A stretch of DNA of 58,566 bases from Limnohabitans lacus (GTDB lineage: Bacteria > Pseudomonadota > Gammaproteobacteria > Burkholderiales > Burkholderiaceae_C). Positions 32,236 to 43,043 of the stretch are shown here, one piece after another (within the stretch, counting starts at the first letter, position 1; each line of letters begins with the position of its first letter). The DNA lies in the NCBI RefSeq assembly GCF_030053395.1, contig NZ_JASGBH010000013.1:1-58566 (forward strand), given 5' to 3'. Below the pieces are notes generated by a model. That model made no database searches. It was not told where the DNA came from and was given only the letters and a program-made list of their open reading frames with translations. A program made the translations under genes and the position numbers.

Positions 32236-35200
32236 ATGAGCGAAGCAAGCAACCCCACCCCAGGCAAAAACCGCTGGCAATTTTGGATCGATCGGGGCGG
32301 CACCTTCACCGATGTGGTGGGCAAGCGGCCCGACGGCACCTTGGTCACACACAAGCTGCTCTCTGAAAATCCTGAGCAGTACCGCGATGCGGCGGTGGCG
32401 GGCATCCGCCATTTGCTGGGCCTGAAAGCCGGTGAACCGGTCACCCCTGAGCAGGTCGAGTGCGTCAAGATGGGCACCACGGTGGCGACCAATGCGCTGC
32501 TGGAGCGCAAGGGCGAGGCCACCTTGCTGGTGAGCACGCAAGGTTTTGGCGACGCGCTGCGCATCGCCTACCAAAACCGCCCGCGTTTGTTTGATCGGCA
32601 GATCGTGCTGCCCGAGTTGCTCTACAGCGCGGTGGTCGAGGCGCAAGAACGCGTGGCGGTGGATGGCGAGGTCTTGCAGCCTCTGGATGAAGCGCATTTG
32701 CGTGCCCAATTGGCCCATTGGCACGCCCAAGGTTTGCGATCGGTGGCCGTGGTCTTCATGCACGGCTGGCGGCACACGGCGCACGAGCAGGCCGCAGCGC
32801 GCCTGGCGCGTGAGGTGGGCTTTACGCAGGTCAGCACCTCGCACCAGACCAGCCCGATGATGAAGCTGGTCAGCCGGGGTGACACCACGGTGGTCGATGC
32901 CTACCTGTCGCCGATTTTGGGGCGCTATGTGAACCAGGTCGCATCCGAGATGCCGGGCGTGAAACTGATGTTCATGCAGTCCTCGGGCGGCTTGACTGAC
33001 GCGCAGGTGTTCGCGGGCAAAGACGCCATCTTGAGCGGCCCGGCGGGCGGTATCGTGGGCATGGCCCGCACGGCGCAGTTGGCGGGGCACGACAAGGTGA
33101 TTGGCTTTGACATGGGCGGCACGTCCACCGATGTGTCGCACTTTGCAGGGCAGTTCGAGCGCGAGTTTGAAACCCAAGTGGCGGGGGTGCGCATGCGTGC
33201 CCCCATGATGAGCATCCACACCGTGGCTGCGGGCGGTGGCTCGCTGCTGGCCTATGACGGGGCGCGGTTTCGAGTGGGCCCGCAAAGCGCAGGTGCCAAC
33301 CCCGGCCCGGCCAGCTACCGCCGAGGCGGACCGCTGGCCGTGACCGATGCGAACGTGATGGTGGGCAAGGTGCAGCCGAAGTTTTTCCCTTCGGTGTTTG
33401 GGCCCGATGCCAACCAGCCATTGGATGCTGAAGTGGTGCGCGGGCATTTTGCAAAACTGGCCGCACAAACCGGCCGCGCCGCCGAGGACGTGGCGCATGG
33501 CTTCATCCAGATCGCGGTGCAGCAGATGGCCAATGCCATCAAGAAAATTTCGGTGGCACGCGGCTACGACGTGACGCGTTACACCTTGCAGTGCTTTGGC
33601 GGTGCGGGCGGGCAACACGCCTGCTTGGTGGCCGATGCCTTGGGCATGCAGCAGGTGCTGGTGCACCCGCTGGCAGGTGTGCTGTCGGCCTATGGCATGG
33701 GCCTGGCCGACCAGAACGTGATGCGCGAGGAATCCATCGAGCGCCGTCTGGAGGCGGCGGCCATGCCCTGGATGGCCGAGCGCTTGCAGGCCTTGGGCGA
33801 GACCACGCGCCAAGCCTTGCTGGCGCAAATGGGTGCAGAGGCCTCAAGTGTCGACCGCATTGAGCTGCGCCAACGCGTGCATTTGCGCTACGAAGGCACC
33901 GACTCGGCGCTGGTCGTACCTTGGGGCGACCAGACCCAATTGGTGGCGGGTTTTGAAGCGGCTTATCGCCAGCGCTTTGCCTTCTTGATGCAGGGCAAGG
34001 CTTTGGTGGTCGAAGCGGTGTCGGTCGAGGCGGTGCTGCCTGGCGATGCGCCCGAAGAGGCTGTGCATGCGCTGAACGCTGAGCGCGAGGTGCCGCGCCG
34101 CGACACGGTGCAGGTGTACGCAGCCAACGCACAAGGCGTGGCCCAGTGGCAAAGCGCCGCCTTGGTGGTGCGCGAAGACATGCGCCCCGGCGATGTGATC
34201 GACGGCCCGGCCATCATTGCCGAGAAAAACGCCACCACCGTGGTGGAAGCTGGCTGGCAGGCGCGATTGACGGCTTTGGACCATTTGCTGTTGGTGCGCG
34301 TGCAGGCGCGGGCGGTGCAGCACGCCGCAGGCACGCAGGCCGACCCGGTGCTGCTGGAGGTGTTCAACAACCTGTTCATGAACATCGCCGAGCAAATGGG
34401 GCTGCAGCTGCAAAACACGGCCTACTCGGTCAACATCAAAGAGCGGCTGGACTTCTCTTGCGCTTTGTTCAGCGCCGAAGGCCATTTGATTGCCAATGCA
34501 CCGCACATGCCGGTGCACCTGGGCTCGATGGGCGAGAGCATCCAAACCGTGATCCAAGAGAACAAAGGCCGCATGCAGCCGGGCGATGTGTTCGTGCTGA
34601 ACGACCCGTACCACGGTGGCACGCATTTGCCCGACATCACCGTCATCACGCCCGTTTATCTGGACGGCCACACAGACCCCGTGTTTTATGTCGGTTCACG
34701 CGGCCACCATGCCGATGTGGGCGGCTTGACGCCAGGCTCCATGCCGCCGTTTTCGACGCGCATCGAAGAAGAAGGCGTGCAGATCGACAACTTCAAGCTG
34801 GTCGATGCTGGCCACTTGCGCGAGGCCGAGATGGTGGCGCTGCTGCAAAGCGGTGAATACCCCTCGCGCAACCCGCAGCAGAACATGGCCGACCTCAAGG
34901 CCCAGATCGCAGCCAACGAAAAAGGTGTGCAGGAATTACGCCGCATGGTGGAGCAGTTTGGCCTGGACGTGGTGCAGGCTTACATGCGCCATGTGCAGGA
35001 CAACGCCGAAGAATCCGTGCGCCGCGTGATCACGCGCCTGAAAGACGGTGCCTTCACCTTGCCGCTGGACAACGGCGCGCAGATCCAGGTGGCGGTGCGC
35101 GTCAATGCGCAAGAGCGCACGGCCGAGATCGACTTCACCGGCACCAGTGCGCAGCTGGCCAACAACTTCAACGCCCCACGGGCGGTGTGCATGGCGGCGG

Positions 35201-35898
35201 TGCTGTACGTGTTCCGCAGCTTGGTGAATGACGACATTCCTCTGAATGCTGGGTGTTTGAAGCCACTGAAAGTCATCGTGCCCGCAGGCTCCATGCTCAA
35301 CCCCAACCCGCCGGCGTCGGTGGTGGCGGGCAATGTGGAAACTTCGACCTGCATCACCAACGCCTTGTTTGGCGCATTGGGTGTGATGGCGGGCAGCCAG
35401 CCGACCATGAACAACTTCACCTTCGGCAACGCCCGCGTGCAGTATTACGAAACCATTTCGGGCGGCAGCGGTGCGGGCGGACGTTACGACGCGCAAGGTG
35501 CGCTGGTGGGCGGTTTTGCGGGCACCTCGGTGGTGCAAACCCACATGACCAATTCACGCTTGACCGACCCCGAGGTGCTGGAGTTCCGCTTCCCGGTGCG
35601 CTTGGAAAGCTACGCCATCCGCCAGGGCTCGGGCGGTAAGGGGCGCTGGCGCGGCGGTGACGGCGGTGTGCGCCGGGTGCGCTTTCTGGAGCCGATGACG
35701 GCGGGCATTTTGTCCAATGGCAGGATCTATCCGGCTTATGGCATGGCCGGTGGCCAGCCGGGCTTGCCGGGCATCAACCAGGTGGTGCGCAGCGATGGCA
35801 GCGTCCAGGTGCATGGCCACATTGGGCAGGTCGAAATGCAAGTGGGCGATGTGTTTGAAATCCACACCCCAGGCGGTGGGGGCTTTGGCTCGCCATAA
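32236..35898 (+). CDS. Fused hydantoinase A/B, 5-oxoprolinase-like
   Basis: A 1220-residue ATP-dependent cyclic-amide hydrolase in which HyuA and HyuB are one chain, as in eukaryotic-type 5-oxoprolinase. The HyuA half starts with the phosphate-binding [13 protein letters not shown], then [14 protein letters not shown] and [14 protein letters not shown]. The HyuB half starts near residue 695 ([17 protein letters not shown]) and includes [13 protein letters not shown], likely metal-binding. It starts 14 bp after the MarR-like gene and probably shares its promoter. Substrate could be 5-oxoproline or a hydantoin. Confidence 0.9.
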   Translation: MSEASNPTPGKNRWQFWIDRGGTFTDVVGKRPDGTLVTHKLLSENPEQYRDAAVAGIRHLLGLKAGEPVTPEQVECVKMGTTVATNALLERKGEATLLVSTQGFGDALRIAYQNRPRLFDRQIVLPELLYSAVVEAQERVAVDGEVLQPLDEAHLRAQLAHWHAQGLRSVAVVFMHGWRHTAHEQAAARLAREVGFTQVSTSHQTSPMMKLVSRGDTTVVDAYLSPILGRYVNQVASEMPGVKLMFMQSSGGLTDAQVFAGKDAILSGPAGGIVGMARTAQLAGHDKVIGFDMGGTSTDVSHFAGQFEREFETQVAGVRMRAPMMSIHTVAAGGGSLLAYDGARFRVGPQSAGANPGPASYRRGGPLAVTDANVMVGKVQPKFFPSVFGPDANQPLDAEVVRGHFAKLAAQTGRAAEDVAHGFIQIAVQQMANAIKKISVARGYDVTRYTLQCFGGAGGQHACLVADALGMQQVLVHPLAGVLSAYGMGLADQNVMREESIERRLEAAAMPWMAERLQALGETTRQALLAQMGAEASSVDRIELRQRVHLRYEGTDSALVVPWGDQTQLVAGFEAAYRQRFAFLMQGKALVVEAVSVEAVLPGDAPEEAVHALNAEREVPRRDTVQVYAANAQGVAQWQSAALVVREDMRPGDVIDGPAIIAEKNATTVVEAGWQARLTALDHLLLVRVQARAVQHAAGTQADPVLLEVFNNLFMNIAEQMGLQLQNTAYSVNIKERLDFSCALFSAEGHLIANAPHMPVHLGSMGESIQTVIQENKGRMQPGDVFVLNDPYHGGTHLPDITVITPVYLDGHTDPVFYVGSRGHHADVGGLTPGSMPPFSTRIEEEGVQIDNFKLVDAGHLREAEMVALLQSGEYPSRNPQQNMADLKAQIAANEKGVQELRRMVEQFGLDVVQAYMRHVQDNAEESVRRVITRLKDGAFTLPLDNGAQIQVAVRVNAQERTAEIDFTGTSAQLANNFNAPRAVCMAAVLYVFRSLVNDDIPLNAGCLKPLKVIVPAGSMLNPNPPASVVAGNVETSTCITNALFGALGVMAGSQPTMNNFTFGNARVQYYETISGGSGAGGRYDAQGALVGGFAGTSVVQTHMTNSRLTDPEVLEFRFPVRLESYAIRQGSGGKGRWRGGDGGVRRVRFLEPMTAGILSNGRIYPAYGMAGGQPGLPGINQVVRSDGSVQVHGHIGQVEMQVGDVFEIHTPGGGGFGSP

Positions 35899-35915
35899 GG
35901 CAAGCGGGCGACCAA

Positions 35916-36227
35916 TCACTTTCGTGGCTGCTTGCCGGATTCAGGGATTGTGCTGACTGGCGCAAACGGCTCGCCTTGCACGCGCAAGCCTTGATCGGAC
36001 AATTGGGCGGCCTTATGGGCACCTAAGCCCCGGATGCGCGCAAGAACATCGGACCAGTCTTTGAAGGGGGTTTTCTGGCGCTCGGCCAGCACTTGGCGTG
36101 TGGTGGCGGGGCCGATGCCTTTGAGGCCGTCAAGCTCGATTTCGGTGGCTTGGTTCAGCTCGATTTGCGCAAAGCAAAGTCCGGCAAACAAACCGGTCAC
36201 CAGCACAGCTGTTGTTTTTGGGATCAT
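35916..36227 (-). CDS. ComEA-like helix-hairpin-helix protein
   Basis: A 103-residue exported protein: a signal peptide (MIPKTTAVLVTGLFAGLCFAQ) followed by two helix-hairpin-helix units (IELNQATEIELDGLKGIGPATTRQVL). ComEA-type proteins bind DNA in the periplasm and help natural transformation. The tail after ~residue 85 looks disordered. There is no comEC neighbour, so involvement in DNA uptake is only likely. Confidence 0.85.
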   Translation of the reverse strand: MIPKTTAVLVTGLFAGLCFAQIELNQATEIELDGLKGIGPATTRQVLAERQKTPFKDWSDVLARIRGLGAHKAAQLSDQGLRVQGEPFAPVSTIPESGKQPRK

Positions 36228-36350
36228 GTGAAGCCCCTCCCTGGTACCGATGAACCGGTTGTCTGCAAGACACAGCGATTGTCTGAGCGGGCGTCTTGTC
36301 GGTAAAGGGTAGATCAGGGCTTTCTTGAAACCATTTGTTTCAAAATGGCA

Positions 36351-37505
36351 TCAAAGTTCTTCGACGCGGCGCGGGGGGTAGCTGTCCCAGGCTTGGCAGC
36401 CGGGGCAGTGCCAGAAGTGCTCTTTGGCTTCAAAGCCGCAAGCTGCGCAGCGGTAACGTGCCAAGGGGCGGGTGGCGTTTTCCAGCGCCTTTTGCACAGG
36501 CGCGGGCAAGGGTGCCCGATCGGTCTGCCCATTGAGCCAACGCGAGGCCGCCATGAGGGAAGGCTGTTTTTGCAGATGGTCCAGGTAGCGCTGGTGAGAG
36601 GCGGCCTGCTCGGCGGGCTCGTTCGGGGCCAAGGTGGTCATGGCTTCGAGCACATCGATGCAAGGCTGCTGGGCATAAAAAGCCTGCAAGGCGCTGAGCG
36701 CTTGCGCCGACTGGCCGGCCGCTTGGGCGGCTTTGACCAAGCTGGCGGCAGCCAAGGGCGCCGCCGCGTCTTGGCGTGCAAACAAATCACGCAAGGTGTC
36801 AAAGGCGGCTTGGGCCTGGCCTTGGGCCAATTGCAACTGGCCGAGCAAGATGCGGGGCCGGGGTGCCTCGGGGGCGTTTTGGGTTGCTTGGGCCAGCAGC
36901 TGCAAAGCCTTGGCCGCATCGCCTTGTTGCACGGCTTCACGCGCTTGCTCGCACAGGTAATGGGCCATGCGCACGCTGAAGTTGGCTTCGCCGGAGTTCT
37001 CCAGCAAGTGGGCCACGCGTGCGGCTTCGGGCCACTCACGCGAGCGCTCATAGATGGCCAATCGGGCCAGGCGTGCCTGGCCTTCGTAAGGGGTGCCTTC
37101 GAGCTTGCGCAAGGCTTCCTCGGCACGGTCGAGCAGCCCGGCTTTGAGGTAGTCCAGGGCCAGGCCATGCTGTGCACGCTGGCGGTCGGCCTGGCTCAGG
37201 TCGGCGCGAGACAGCAGGTGCTCGTGCACGCGCACGGCGCGGTCGTATTCACCACGGCGGCGAAACAGGTTGCCCAGCGCGAAGTGCAGCTCGGAGGTGT
37301 CGGGGTCGTTTTGGACGGCTTCGATGAACGCGTCGATGGCCTGGTCTTGCTGTTCGTTGAGCAGGTAGTTCAGGCCTTTGAAATAGGCACGCGGTGCTTG
37401 GCGGTTGGCGATGCGCAGCTGGCGCAGGTCCAGGCGAGAAGCCAGCCAGCCCAAGCCAAAAGCCATGGGCAAGCCCAGCAATATCCAGGTCAGATCAAGT
37501 TCCAT
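36351..37505 (-). CDS. lapB: LapB (YciM) lipopolysaccharide assembly regulator
   Basis: A 384-residue protein with one N-terminal membrane anchor (WILLGLPMAFGLGWLASRLDL), about nine TPR-like repeats, and a C-terminal rubredoxin-like zinc ribbon with Cys-X2-Cys ... Cys-X2-Cys (YRCAACGFEAKEHF, HCPGC). In E. coli LapB controls LpxC proteolysis through FtsH and so LPS synthesis. Its start overlaps the lapA gene by 11 bp. It is the last gene of the gyrA-to-lapB block. Confidence 0.93.
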   Translation of the reverse strand: MELDLTWILLGLPMAFGLGWLASRLDLRQLRIANRQAPRAYFKGLNYLLNEQQDQAIDAFIEAVQNDPDTSELHFALGNLFRRRGEYDRAVRVHEHLLSRADLSQADRQRAQHGLALDYLKAGLLDRAEEALRKLEGTPYEGQARLARLAIYERSREWPEAARVAHLLENSGEANFSVRMAHYLCEQAREAVQQGDAAKALQLLAQATQNAPEAPRPRILLGQLQLAQGQAQAAFDTLRDLFARQDAAAPLAAASLVKAAQAAGQSAQALSALQAFYAQQPCIDVLEAMTTLAPNEPAEQAASHQRYLDHLQKQPSLMAASRWLNGQTDRAPLPAPVQKALENATRPLARYRCAACGFEAKEHFWHCPGCQAWDSYPPRRVEEL

Positions 37506-37782
37506 GCGGTGTCTCGGGCGTGGGGCTCACCTCGGGGGAGGGCTTGGCGTTGATTTTGGCCGCTTGGCGATGTCGCCACCAGCGCGGCACCATGCCCAGC
37601 ACGCCAACCACCACGCCCAGCGTGAAGGCCGACAACACCACCAACACGGTGGGCGCTGCCCAGTAGGTGCCAAAAAAGAAATTGACGCGCGTTTCTTGCT
37701 GGTTGTTCAGCGCGAAAGCGAAGAGTGTGAAAAAAACCGCCGCTTTCAGTAGCCACTGAAGCAGCCGAAGCAGACGTTTCAT
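37495..37782 (-). CDS. lapA: LapA-domain membrane protein
   Basis: A 95-residue inner membrane protein with two hydrophobic helices (KAAVFFTLFAFALNN and PTVLVVLSAFTLGVVVGVL) and a basic then Pro-rich cytoplasmic tail, the usual LapA layout. It accompanies LapB in LPS assembly. The stop codon lies 11 bp inside the lapB start, so translation is coupled. Confidence 0.88.
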   Translation of the reverse strand: MKRLLRLLQWLLKAAVFFTLFAFALNNQQETRVNFFFGTYWAAPTVLVVLSAFTLGVVVGVLGMVPRWWRHRQAAKINAKPSPEVSPTPETPHGT

Positions 37783-37858
37783 GAGGAACCTCGGGAAGCT
37801 GCAAACATTCTAACGGGGGGCTTTCCCGCGAGGGTGCGGGTGCGAACGGCGCAGCCGT

Positions 37859-38164
37859 TCAGGCCTTGTCTTTGGCGCTGGCCGTGCCGGCGTCGACGGC
37901 CTCGCGCAAAGCTTTGCCGGGTTTGAAATGGGGGACCCGTTTTTCGGGGATGTGCACGCTTTCGCCCGAGCGCGGATTGCGGCCGATGCGAGGGGGGCGG
38001 CGGTTGATCGAGAAGCTGCCAAATCCACGGATCTCGATGCGGTGTCCACGCACCAGGGCATCGCTCATCGCGTCCAGCACCGTTTTGACGGCCAGTTCGG
38101 CGTCACGGTGGGTCAACTGCGCAAAGCGCGCGGCCAATTCTTCAACCAGATCGGAGCGTGTCAT
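37859..38164 (-). CDS. ihfB: Integration host factor beta subunit
   Basis: A 101-residue DNA-bending protein of the HU/IHF family with [19 protein letters not shown], the beta arm that inserts into the minor groove, and EIRGFG. It pairs with IhfA to bend DNA at promoters and recombination sites. Position after rpsA is the standard one in proteobacteria. A 12-bp palindrome lies just upstream of the start codon. Confidence 0.96.
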   Translation of the reverse strand: MTRSDLVEELAARFAQLTHRDAELAVKTVLDAMSDALVRGHRIEIRGFGSFSINRRPPRIGRNPRSGESVHIPEKRVPHFKPGKALREAVDAGTASAKDKA

Positions 38165-38173
38165 GGGGGTCTT

Positions 38174-38185
38174 CTTGTATACAAG
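38174..38185. promoter_or_regulatory. 12-bp palindrome upstream of ihfB
   Basis: CTTGTATACAAG is a perfect palindrome 9 bp before the ihfB start codon. It contains TATACA on the minus strand, which could serve as a -10 element, and its form resembles GntR-type operators. Function is not shown. Confidence 0.35.
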
Positions 38186-38202
38186 TCATCTGCAGAGCTC
38201 TG

Positions 38203-38236
38203 AAAAAAGCCTGCCCCCATCACAGGGGCAGGCTTT
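38203..38236 (-). terminator. Terminator between rpsA and ihfB
   Basis: On the minus strand AAAGCCTGCCCC and GGGGCAGGCTTT form a 12-bp stem followed by T residues (plus-strand arms 38206-38217 and 38225-38236). It lies 35 bp after the rpsA stop, so most rpsA transcripts should end before ihfB. Confidence 0.88.
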
Positions 38237-38270
38237 CACAGACAGCAGCTGTCTATCGGTCCAACAACGA

Positions 38271-39950
38271 TCAGTTGTTGTCCAACTTGGCGCGCAACAA
38301 AGCGCCCAGGCTGGTGGTGCCGGCGTTTTCGCGGGCAGACTGTTGGCTCAGCGAAGCCATGGCTTCTTGCTGGTCGGCAGCGTCTTTGGCTTTGATCGAC
38401 AACTGGATGTTGCGGGTCTTGCGATCCACGTTCACCACCACAGCGGTCACTTCGTCGCCGACTTTGAGCACTTGGCTGGCATCTTCCACGCGGTCGCGGG
38501 AGATTTCGGACACGCGCAGGTAACCCACGATGTCTTCGCCCAGGTCGATTTCAGCGCCCTTGGCATCCACAGTCTTGACCTTGCCGGTCACGATCTGGCC
38601 CTTGTCGTTGACAGAGGTGAAGGTCGTGAATGGATCGGAGTCCAGTTGCTTGATGCCCAAGGAGATGCGCTCGCGGTCCACGTCCACAGCCAAGACCAAA
38701 GCCTCGACTTCTTGACCCTTCTTGAATTCGCGCACGGCGTTTTCGCCGGACTCGTTCCAAGACAGGTCGGACAGGTGCACCAGGCCGTCGATGCCGGCAG
38801 CCAAGCCCACGAACACGCCGAAGTCGGTGATCGACTTGATCGGGCCCTTCACGCGGTCGCCGCGCTTGGTGTTCTGAGCAAACTCTTGCCATGGGTTGGC
38901 ACGACACTGCTTCATGCCCAAGCTGATGCGGCGCTTGTCTTCGTCGATCTCGAGGACCATGACTTCGACTTCGTCGCCCAGAGCCACGATCTTGGAAGGG
39001 GCCACGTTCTTGTTGGTCCAGTCCATTTCAGACACGTGCACCAAGCCTTCGATGCCGGGTTCGAGTTCCACAAACGCGCCGTAGTCGGCGATGTTGGTGA
39101 TCTTGCCGAACATGCGGGTGCCTTGTGGGTAGCGGCGGTTCACGCCCATCCATGGGTCGTCGCCCATTTGCTTCAGACCCAAGGACACGCGGTTTTTCTC
39201 GGTGTCGAACTTCAGGATCTTGGCGGTGATTTCTTGACCCGCTGTCACCACTTCGGATGGGTGACGAACACGGCGCCATGCCATGTCGGTGATGTGCAGC
39301 AAACCGTCGATGCCGCCCAGGTCCACGAACGCACCGTATTCGGTGATGTTCTTGACCACGCCATTGACGATGGAGCCTTCGCGCAGGGTTTCCATCAGTT
39401 TGGCGCGCTCTTCGCCCATGGACGCTTCCACCACGGCACGGCGTGACAACACGACGTTGTTGCGCTTGCGGTCGAGCTTGATGACCTTGAATTCCAGGGT
39501 CTTGTTCTCATAGGGAGACAGGTCTTTGGTAGGACGTGTGTCGACCAAAGAACCGGGCAAGAAAGCGCGGATGCCGTTGACCAAAACGGTCAGGCCACCC
39601 TTGACTTTGCCGCTGGTGGTGCCGGTGACGAATTCGCCGGATTCCAGCGCTTTTTCCAGAGACATCCACGAAGCCAAACGCTTGGCAGTGTCGCGGCTCA
39701 GGATGGTGTCGCCGTAGCCGTTTTCGATGGAGCCGATGGCCACCGAGACAAAGTCGCCGACCTGGACTTCGACTTCACCCTGGTCGTTCTTGAACTCTTC
39801 GAGGGGCACGTAGGACTCGGACTTGAGACCGGCGTTGACCACGACGAAGTTGTGTTCAATGCGCACCACTTCAGCGGTGATGACTTCACCAGGGCGCATT
39901 TCGGTACGTTGCAGGGATTCCTCAAAGAGGGCGGCAAAAGATTCAGACAT
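38271..39950 (-). CDS. rpsA: 30S ribosomal protein S1
   Basis: A 559-residue RNA-binding protein with six S1 (OB-fold) repeats; repeat hallmarks such as [18 protein letters not shown] and [19 protein letters not shown] recur at ~85-residue spacing. It binds mRNA and helps 30S subunits initiate on structured leaders. The start matches family starts ([13 protein letters not shown]). It lies after aroA-cmk, the normal order cmk-rpsA-ihfB. Confidence 0.98.
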   Translation of the reverse strand: MSESFAALFEESLQRTEMRPGEVITAEVVRIEHNFVVVNAGLKSESYVPLEEFKNDQGEVEVQVGDFVSVAIGSIENGYGDTILSRDTAKRLASWMSLEKALESGEFVTGTTSGKVKGGLTVLVNGIRAFLPGSLVDTRPTKDLSPYENKTLEFKVIKLDRKRNNVVLSRRAVVEASMGEERAKLMETLREGSIVNGVVKNITEYGAFVDLGGIDGLLHITDMAWRRVRHPSEVVTAGQEITAKILKFDTEKNRVSLGLKQMGDDPWMGVNRRYPQGTRMFGKITNIADYGAFVELEPGIEGLVHVSEMDWTNKNVAPSKIVALGDEVEVMVLEIDEDKRRISLGMKQCRANPWQEFAQNTKRGDRVKGPIKSITDFGVFVGLAAGIDGLVHLSDLSWNESGENAVREFKKGQEVEALVLAVDVDRERISLGIKQLDSDPFTTFTSVNDKGQIVTGKVKTVDAKGAEIDLGEDIVGYLRVSEISRDRVEDASQVLKVGDEVTAVVVNVDRKTRNIQLSIKAKDAADQQEAMASLSQQSARENAGTTSLGALLRAKLDNN

Positions 39951-40112
39951 GTGATTTCCTCATCCACAAACAGGACTGACGAACGCGGAATGCGTCGTTT
40001 CCAGGAGCTGACTGTGGCGATTGGTTTGCGGTGTGAACCGCGGTTGGTTAGCAAAATCCACGAAGCCGGTGTGCATGCTGCACGAGGGGAGCGACGTGGA
40101 ACCCTTCAAATC

Positions 40113-40130
40113 AGCCCGCATGAGCGGGCT
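40113..40130 (-). terminator. Hairpin after the aroA-cmk gene
   Basis: AGCCCGC (40113-40119) and GCGGGCT (40124-40130) form a 7-bp stem around ATGA, about 20 bp after the aroA-cmk stop on the minus strand. The sequence beyond is only weakly T-rich, so termination may be partial and rpsA may have its own promoter in 39951-40112. Confidence 0.55.
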
Positions 40131-40148
40131 GCTGCAAGACGATGGCGC

Positions 40149-42143
40149 TCAAGCGCCAAAAACTTGCCTGCCTTGCCACCAGTTCAGGACCTGATCCACC
40201 GAGGCTTCGATGGACAAGGACGAGTTGTCCAGTTGCAAGGCATCTTGCGCAGGCTGCAAGGGCGCCACGCTGCGGGACATGTCCCGGGCGTCGCGCGCTT
40301 CCAAGTCAGCGCGAAGACTGTCGATATTAGCCGAAAAACCCTTAGAAATCAATTGCTTATGGCGTCTTTCGGCCCTTTGGGCCGCGCTGGCGGTCAAAAA
40401 AACCTTCAAAGGGGCGTTCGGGAAGATGACGGTGCCCATGTCGCGGCCGTCGGCCAAGAGGCCCGGCAGGCGCTGAAAGCTGTGCTGCAGATCGACCAGC
40501 GCATCGCGCACGGCGGGCAAGACCGAAACTTTGGAAGCGTTCATACCGCCTTGTTCGCTGCGGATCGCATCGGTCACGTCCACGTTGCTGAGCAGCACCT
40601 GTTCGCCCTCAAAGCGCACGGGCAGGTGGCGGGCCAGTTCTGCAATGGCGGCTTCGTCGGCCGCCTCCAGCGTGAGGCCCGCTTGCAGTGCGGCGTGGGC
40701 GGTCACGCGGTAGAGCGCGCCCGAGTCCAGGTAGTGATAGCCGAGCTGCGCAGCCACGCGGCTGGCCAATGTGCCCTTGCCCGAGGCGGTGGGGCCGTCG
40801 ATGCAGATCACCGGGATGTTTTGTGCGGTTGTGTGCGCTACCGAGAACAGGGCCTCGAAATAATCGGGGAAAGTCTTGGCCACGCATTTGGGGTCTTCGA
40901 TGCGCACCGGGACTTGGTCGGTGTTGAAAGCTGCCAGCGAGAAGCACATGGCCACGCGGTGGTCGTCGTAGGTGTGGATGCTGGCGCGTTGCCATTTTTG
41001 AGCAGGCAGGGGGTGGATGGTGATCCAGTCCGGGCCTTCTTCGACGGTGGCGCCGAGCTTGCGGCTTTCGGCGGCCATGGCCACGATGCGGTCGGTTTCC
41101 TTGACGCGCCAGCTGGCGATGTTGCGCAGCGTGGTGGGGCCGTCGGCGTACAGCGCCATCACCGCCAATGTCATGGCGGCGTCGGGGATGTGGTTGCAGT
41201 CGAGCGTGATGCCTTTCAAGGGCCAAGCACCGCGCTGGATTGCGAGCCAGTTGGGACCGCTGGTGATTTTGGCGCCCATTTGGGCGGCGGCGTCCATGAA
41301 GCGGATGTCGCCCTGGATGGAGTCGGCGCCTACGCCCTGGATGCGGATGCCGTTGCCCTTGGCAATTGCGCCCAATGCGATGAAGTAGCTGGCCGAAGAC
41401 GCATCGGCTTCGACGTGGATCGTGCCGGGCGACTGGTAGCGGCTGCCCGCAGGGATGACAAAGCGTTCCCAGCCTTGGCGCTCGACCTGGATGCCGTAGC
41501 GGGCGAGCAGGTTGAGGGTGATCTCGATGTAGGGCTTGCTGATGAGTTCGCCCACCACTTCGATGGTGATGGCGCGGTCTTGTGACGCCAAGGGCAGGGC
41601 CATCAACAGCGCTGTGAGGAACTGGCTGGACACATCGCCGCGCACGGGAATGGGTTTGTCAAGCTGCAACGCTGGCTGTCGCACTCGCAGGGGCGGGTAG
41701 CCCTCGTTGCCCAGGTAATCGATGGCGCAGCCCAGCTCGCGCAGGGCGTCCACCAGGTCGCCAATCGGGCGCTCGTGCATGCGTGGCACGCCCTTGAGGG
41801 TGAAGTCGCCGCCTTGCACGGCCAGTGCAGCGGTGAGCGGGCGCATGGCGGTGCCTGCGTTGCCCATGAAAAATTCAATCGCTTCGGTGGGCCAAGCACG
41901 TCCGCCCAAGCCGGTGATGGTCACCGTGGTGCCTTGCACCTCGACACCGCAGCCCAGTTGGCGCAGCGCGGCCAGCATCACGCGGGTGTCGTCCGAGTCC
42001 AGCAGGTCATGGACCACGGTGGTGCCTTGGCACAGCGCCGAGAGCAGCAGCACGCGGTTGGAGATGCTTTTGGAGCCGGGCAGGGTGACGGTGCCAGACG
42101 CGCCTTGCAGCGCAGGAAGGTCAAGGAAGGCGGTGGAGAACAT
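40149..42143 (-). CDS. aroA-cmk: Fused EPSP synthase / cytidylate kinase
   Basis: A 664-residue bifunctional protein. Residues 1 to ~435 are 5-enolpyruvylshikimate-3-phosphate synthase ([10 protein letters not shown] at 21-30, GNAGTAMRP at 94-102, Asp321 region), the sixth shikimate step. After a short linker (~435-442) comes cytidylate kinase with the P-loop [10 protein letters not shown] at 449-458 and SGALYR. There is no stop codon or frameshift between the domains, so this is one chain. The fusion is known in Comamonadaceae. It lies 3 bp after the tyrA-like gene. Confidence 0.96.
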   Translation of the reverse strand: MFSTAFLDLPALQGASGTVTLPGSKSISNRVLLLSALCQGTTVVHDLLDSDDTRVMLAALRQLGCGVEVQGTTVTITGLGGRAWPTEAIEFFMGNAGTAMRPLTAALAVQGGDFTLKGVPRMHERPIGDLVDALRELGCAIDYLGNEGYPPLRVRQPALQLDKPIPVRGDVSSQFLTALLMALPLASQDRAITIEVVGELISKPYIEITLNLLARYGIQVERQGWERFVIPAGSRYQSPGTIHVEADASSASYFIALGAIAKGNGIRIQGVGADSIQGDIRFMDAAAQMGAKITSGPNWLAIQRGAWPLKGITLDCNHIPDAAMTLAVMALYADGPTTLRNIASWRVKETDRIVAMAAESRKLGATVEEGPDWITIHPLPAQKWQRASIHTYDDHRVAMCFSLAAFNTDQVPVRIEDPKCVAKTFPDYFEALFSVAHTTAQNIPVICIDGPTASGKGTLASRVAAQLGYHYLDSGALYRVTAHAALQAGLTLEAADEAAIAELARHLPVRFEGEQVLLSNVDVTDAIRSEQGGMNASKVSVLPAVRDALVDLQHSFQRLPGLLADGRDMGTVIFPNAPLKVFLTASAAQRAERRHKQLISKGFSANIDSLRADLEARDARDMSRSVAPLQPAQDALQLDNSSLSIEASVDQVLNWWQGRQVFGA

Positions 42144-42146
42144 GGG

Positions 42147-43043
42147 TCAGTCTTCTGAGGCTTTGTTGCAAGCGTTGCCTGCCTGCAAGGTCCAGGCCGA
42201 GCGCACATCGCTGGCTTGTTGAATCAGCTGCTGCAGTGCAGCGTTGTCGCCTTGCTTCAAGGCGTTTTCAAATTGGTCGAGGGCTGTGCGAAAGTGCGCC
42301 ACTTGGGCCAGCACTTCGACGTGGTTGGCGCTCAAAATGTCGCGCCACACCGAAGCATCTGAGGCAGCGATGCGCGAAAAATCTCGAAAGCCCGGGCCAG
42401 CCATTTCCAGAAAGGCTGCGCCTTGTGGTTGCGCTGTCAAAGCATTCACAGCGGCAAAGGCCAGCATATGGGGGAGGTGGCTCACGGCTGCAAAGGTGGC
42501 GTCGTGCGCTTCGGGTGTCATGGTGCTCACATGGCTGCCCATGGCGGCCCACACATCGTGCGCGGCTTGCATGCGGTGGATGCTGGTTTTGGGCAACGGC
42601 GTGAGGATGGTGCGGCGTTCTTTGTAGAGTGAGGCCTCGGCGTGTTCGATGCCCGCGACCTCTTTGCCTGCAATCGGGTGCGCCGGCACAAAGCAACTCA
42701 GGCGCTCGCCCAAAGCGGCTTGGGCAGCGGCGATCACATCGCATTTGGTCGAGCCCACATCCATCAGCAAAGCGTTGGCAGGCAGCACATCGCGCATGGC
42801 GGCAAAGCTGGCCTGCATGGCGCCCACGGGCACGGCCAGCAGCACCAGGTCGGCGCCTTGTACGGCCTCGGCCACGCTGTTGCAGGCCTGGTCGATGACC
42901 TTCAATTCAAGGGCGCGTTGGCGGGTTTTTTCGGAGGCGCTGAAGCCTGCGATGGTTTGCACCAAACCGGCTTCGCGCAGGGCGAGCGCAAACGAGCCGC
43001 CCATCAGGCCGCAGCCAATCAGGGCCAGGCGTTGGAAATTCAT
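42147..43043 (-). CDS. tyrA: Prephenate dehydrogenase family protein
   Basis: A 298-residue NAD(P)-dependent enzyme that oxidatively decarboxylates prephenate (or arogenate) for tyrosine synthesis. The dinucleotide-binding start is LALIGCGLMGGSFALAL; the catalytic-region sequence CFVPAHPIAGKE contains the conserved His. ATG 43043 overlaps the pheA stop by four bases (ATGA); the longer frame to 43538 is only a shadow of pheA. It is followed 3 bp later by aroA-cmk, so aromatic amino acid genes are coupled. Confidence 0.94.
   Translation of the reverse strand: MNFQRLALIGCGLMGGSFALALREAGLVQTIAGFSASEKTRQRALELKVIDQACNSVAEAVQGADLVLLAVPVGAMQASFAAMRDVLPANALLMDVGSTKCDVIAAAQAALGERLSCFVPAHPIAGKEVAGIEHAEASLYKERRTILTPLPKTSIHRMQAAHDVWAAMGSHVSTMTPEAHDATFAAVSHLPHMLAFAAVNALTAQPQGAAFLEMAGPGFRDFSRIAASDASVWRDILSANHVEVLAQVAHFRTALDQFENALKQGDNAALQQLIQQASDVRSAWTLQAGNACNKASED

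Noticed and set aside
32077..33828. 583-codon minus-strand frame
   Set aside because: Antisense to the hydantoinase gene and the end of the MarR-like gene.
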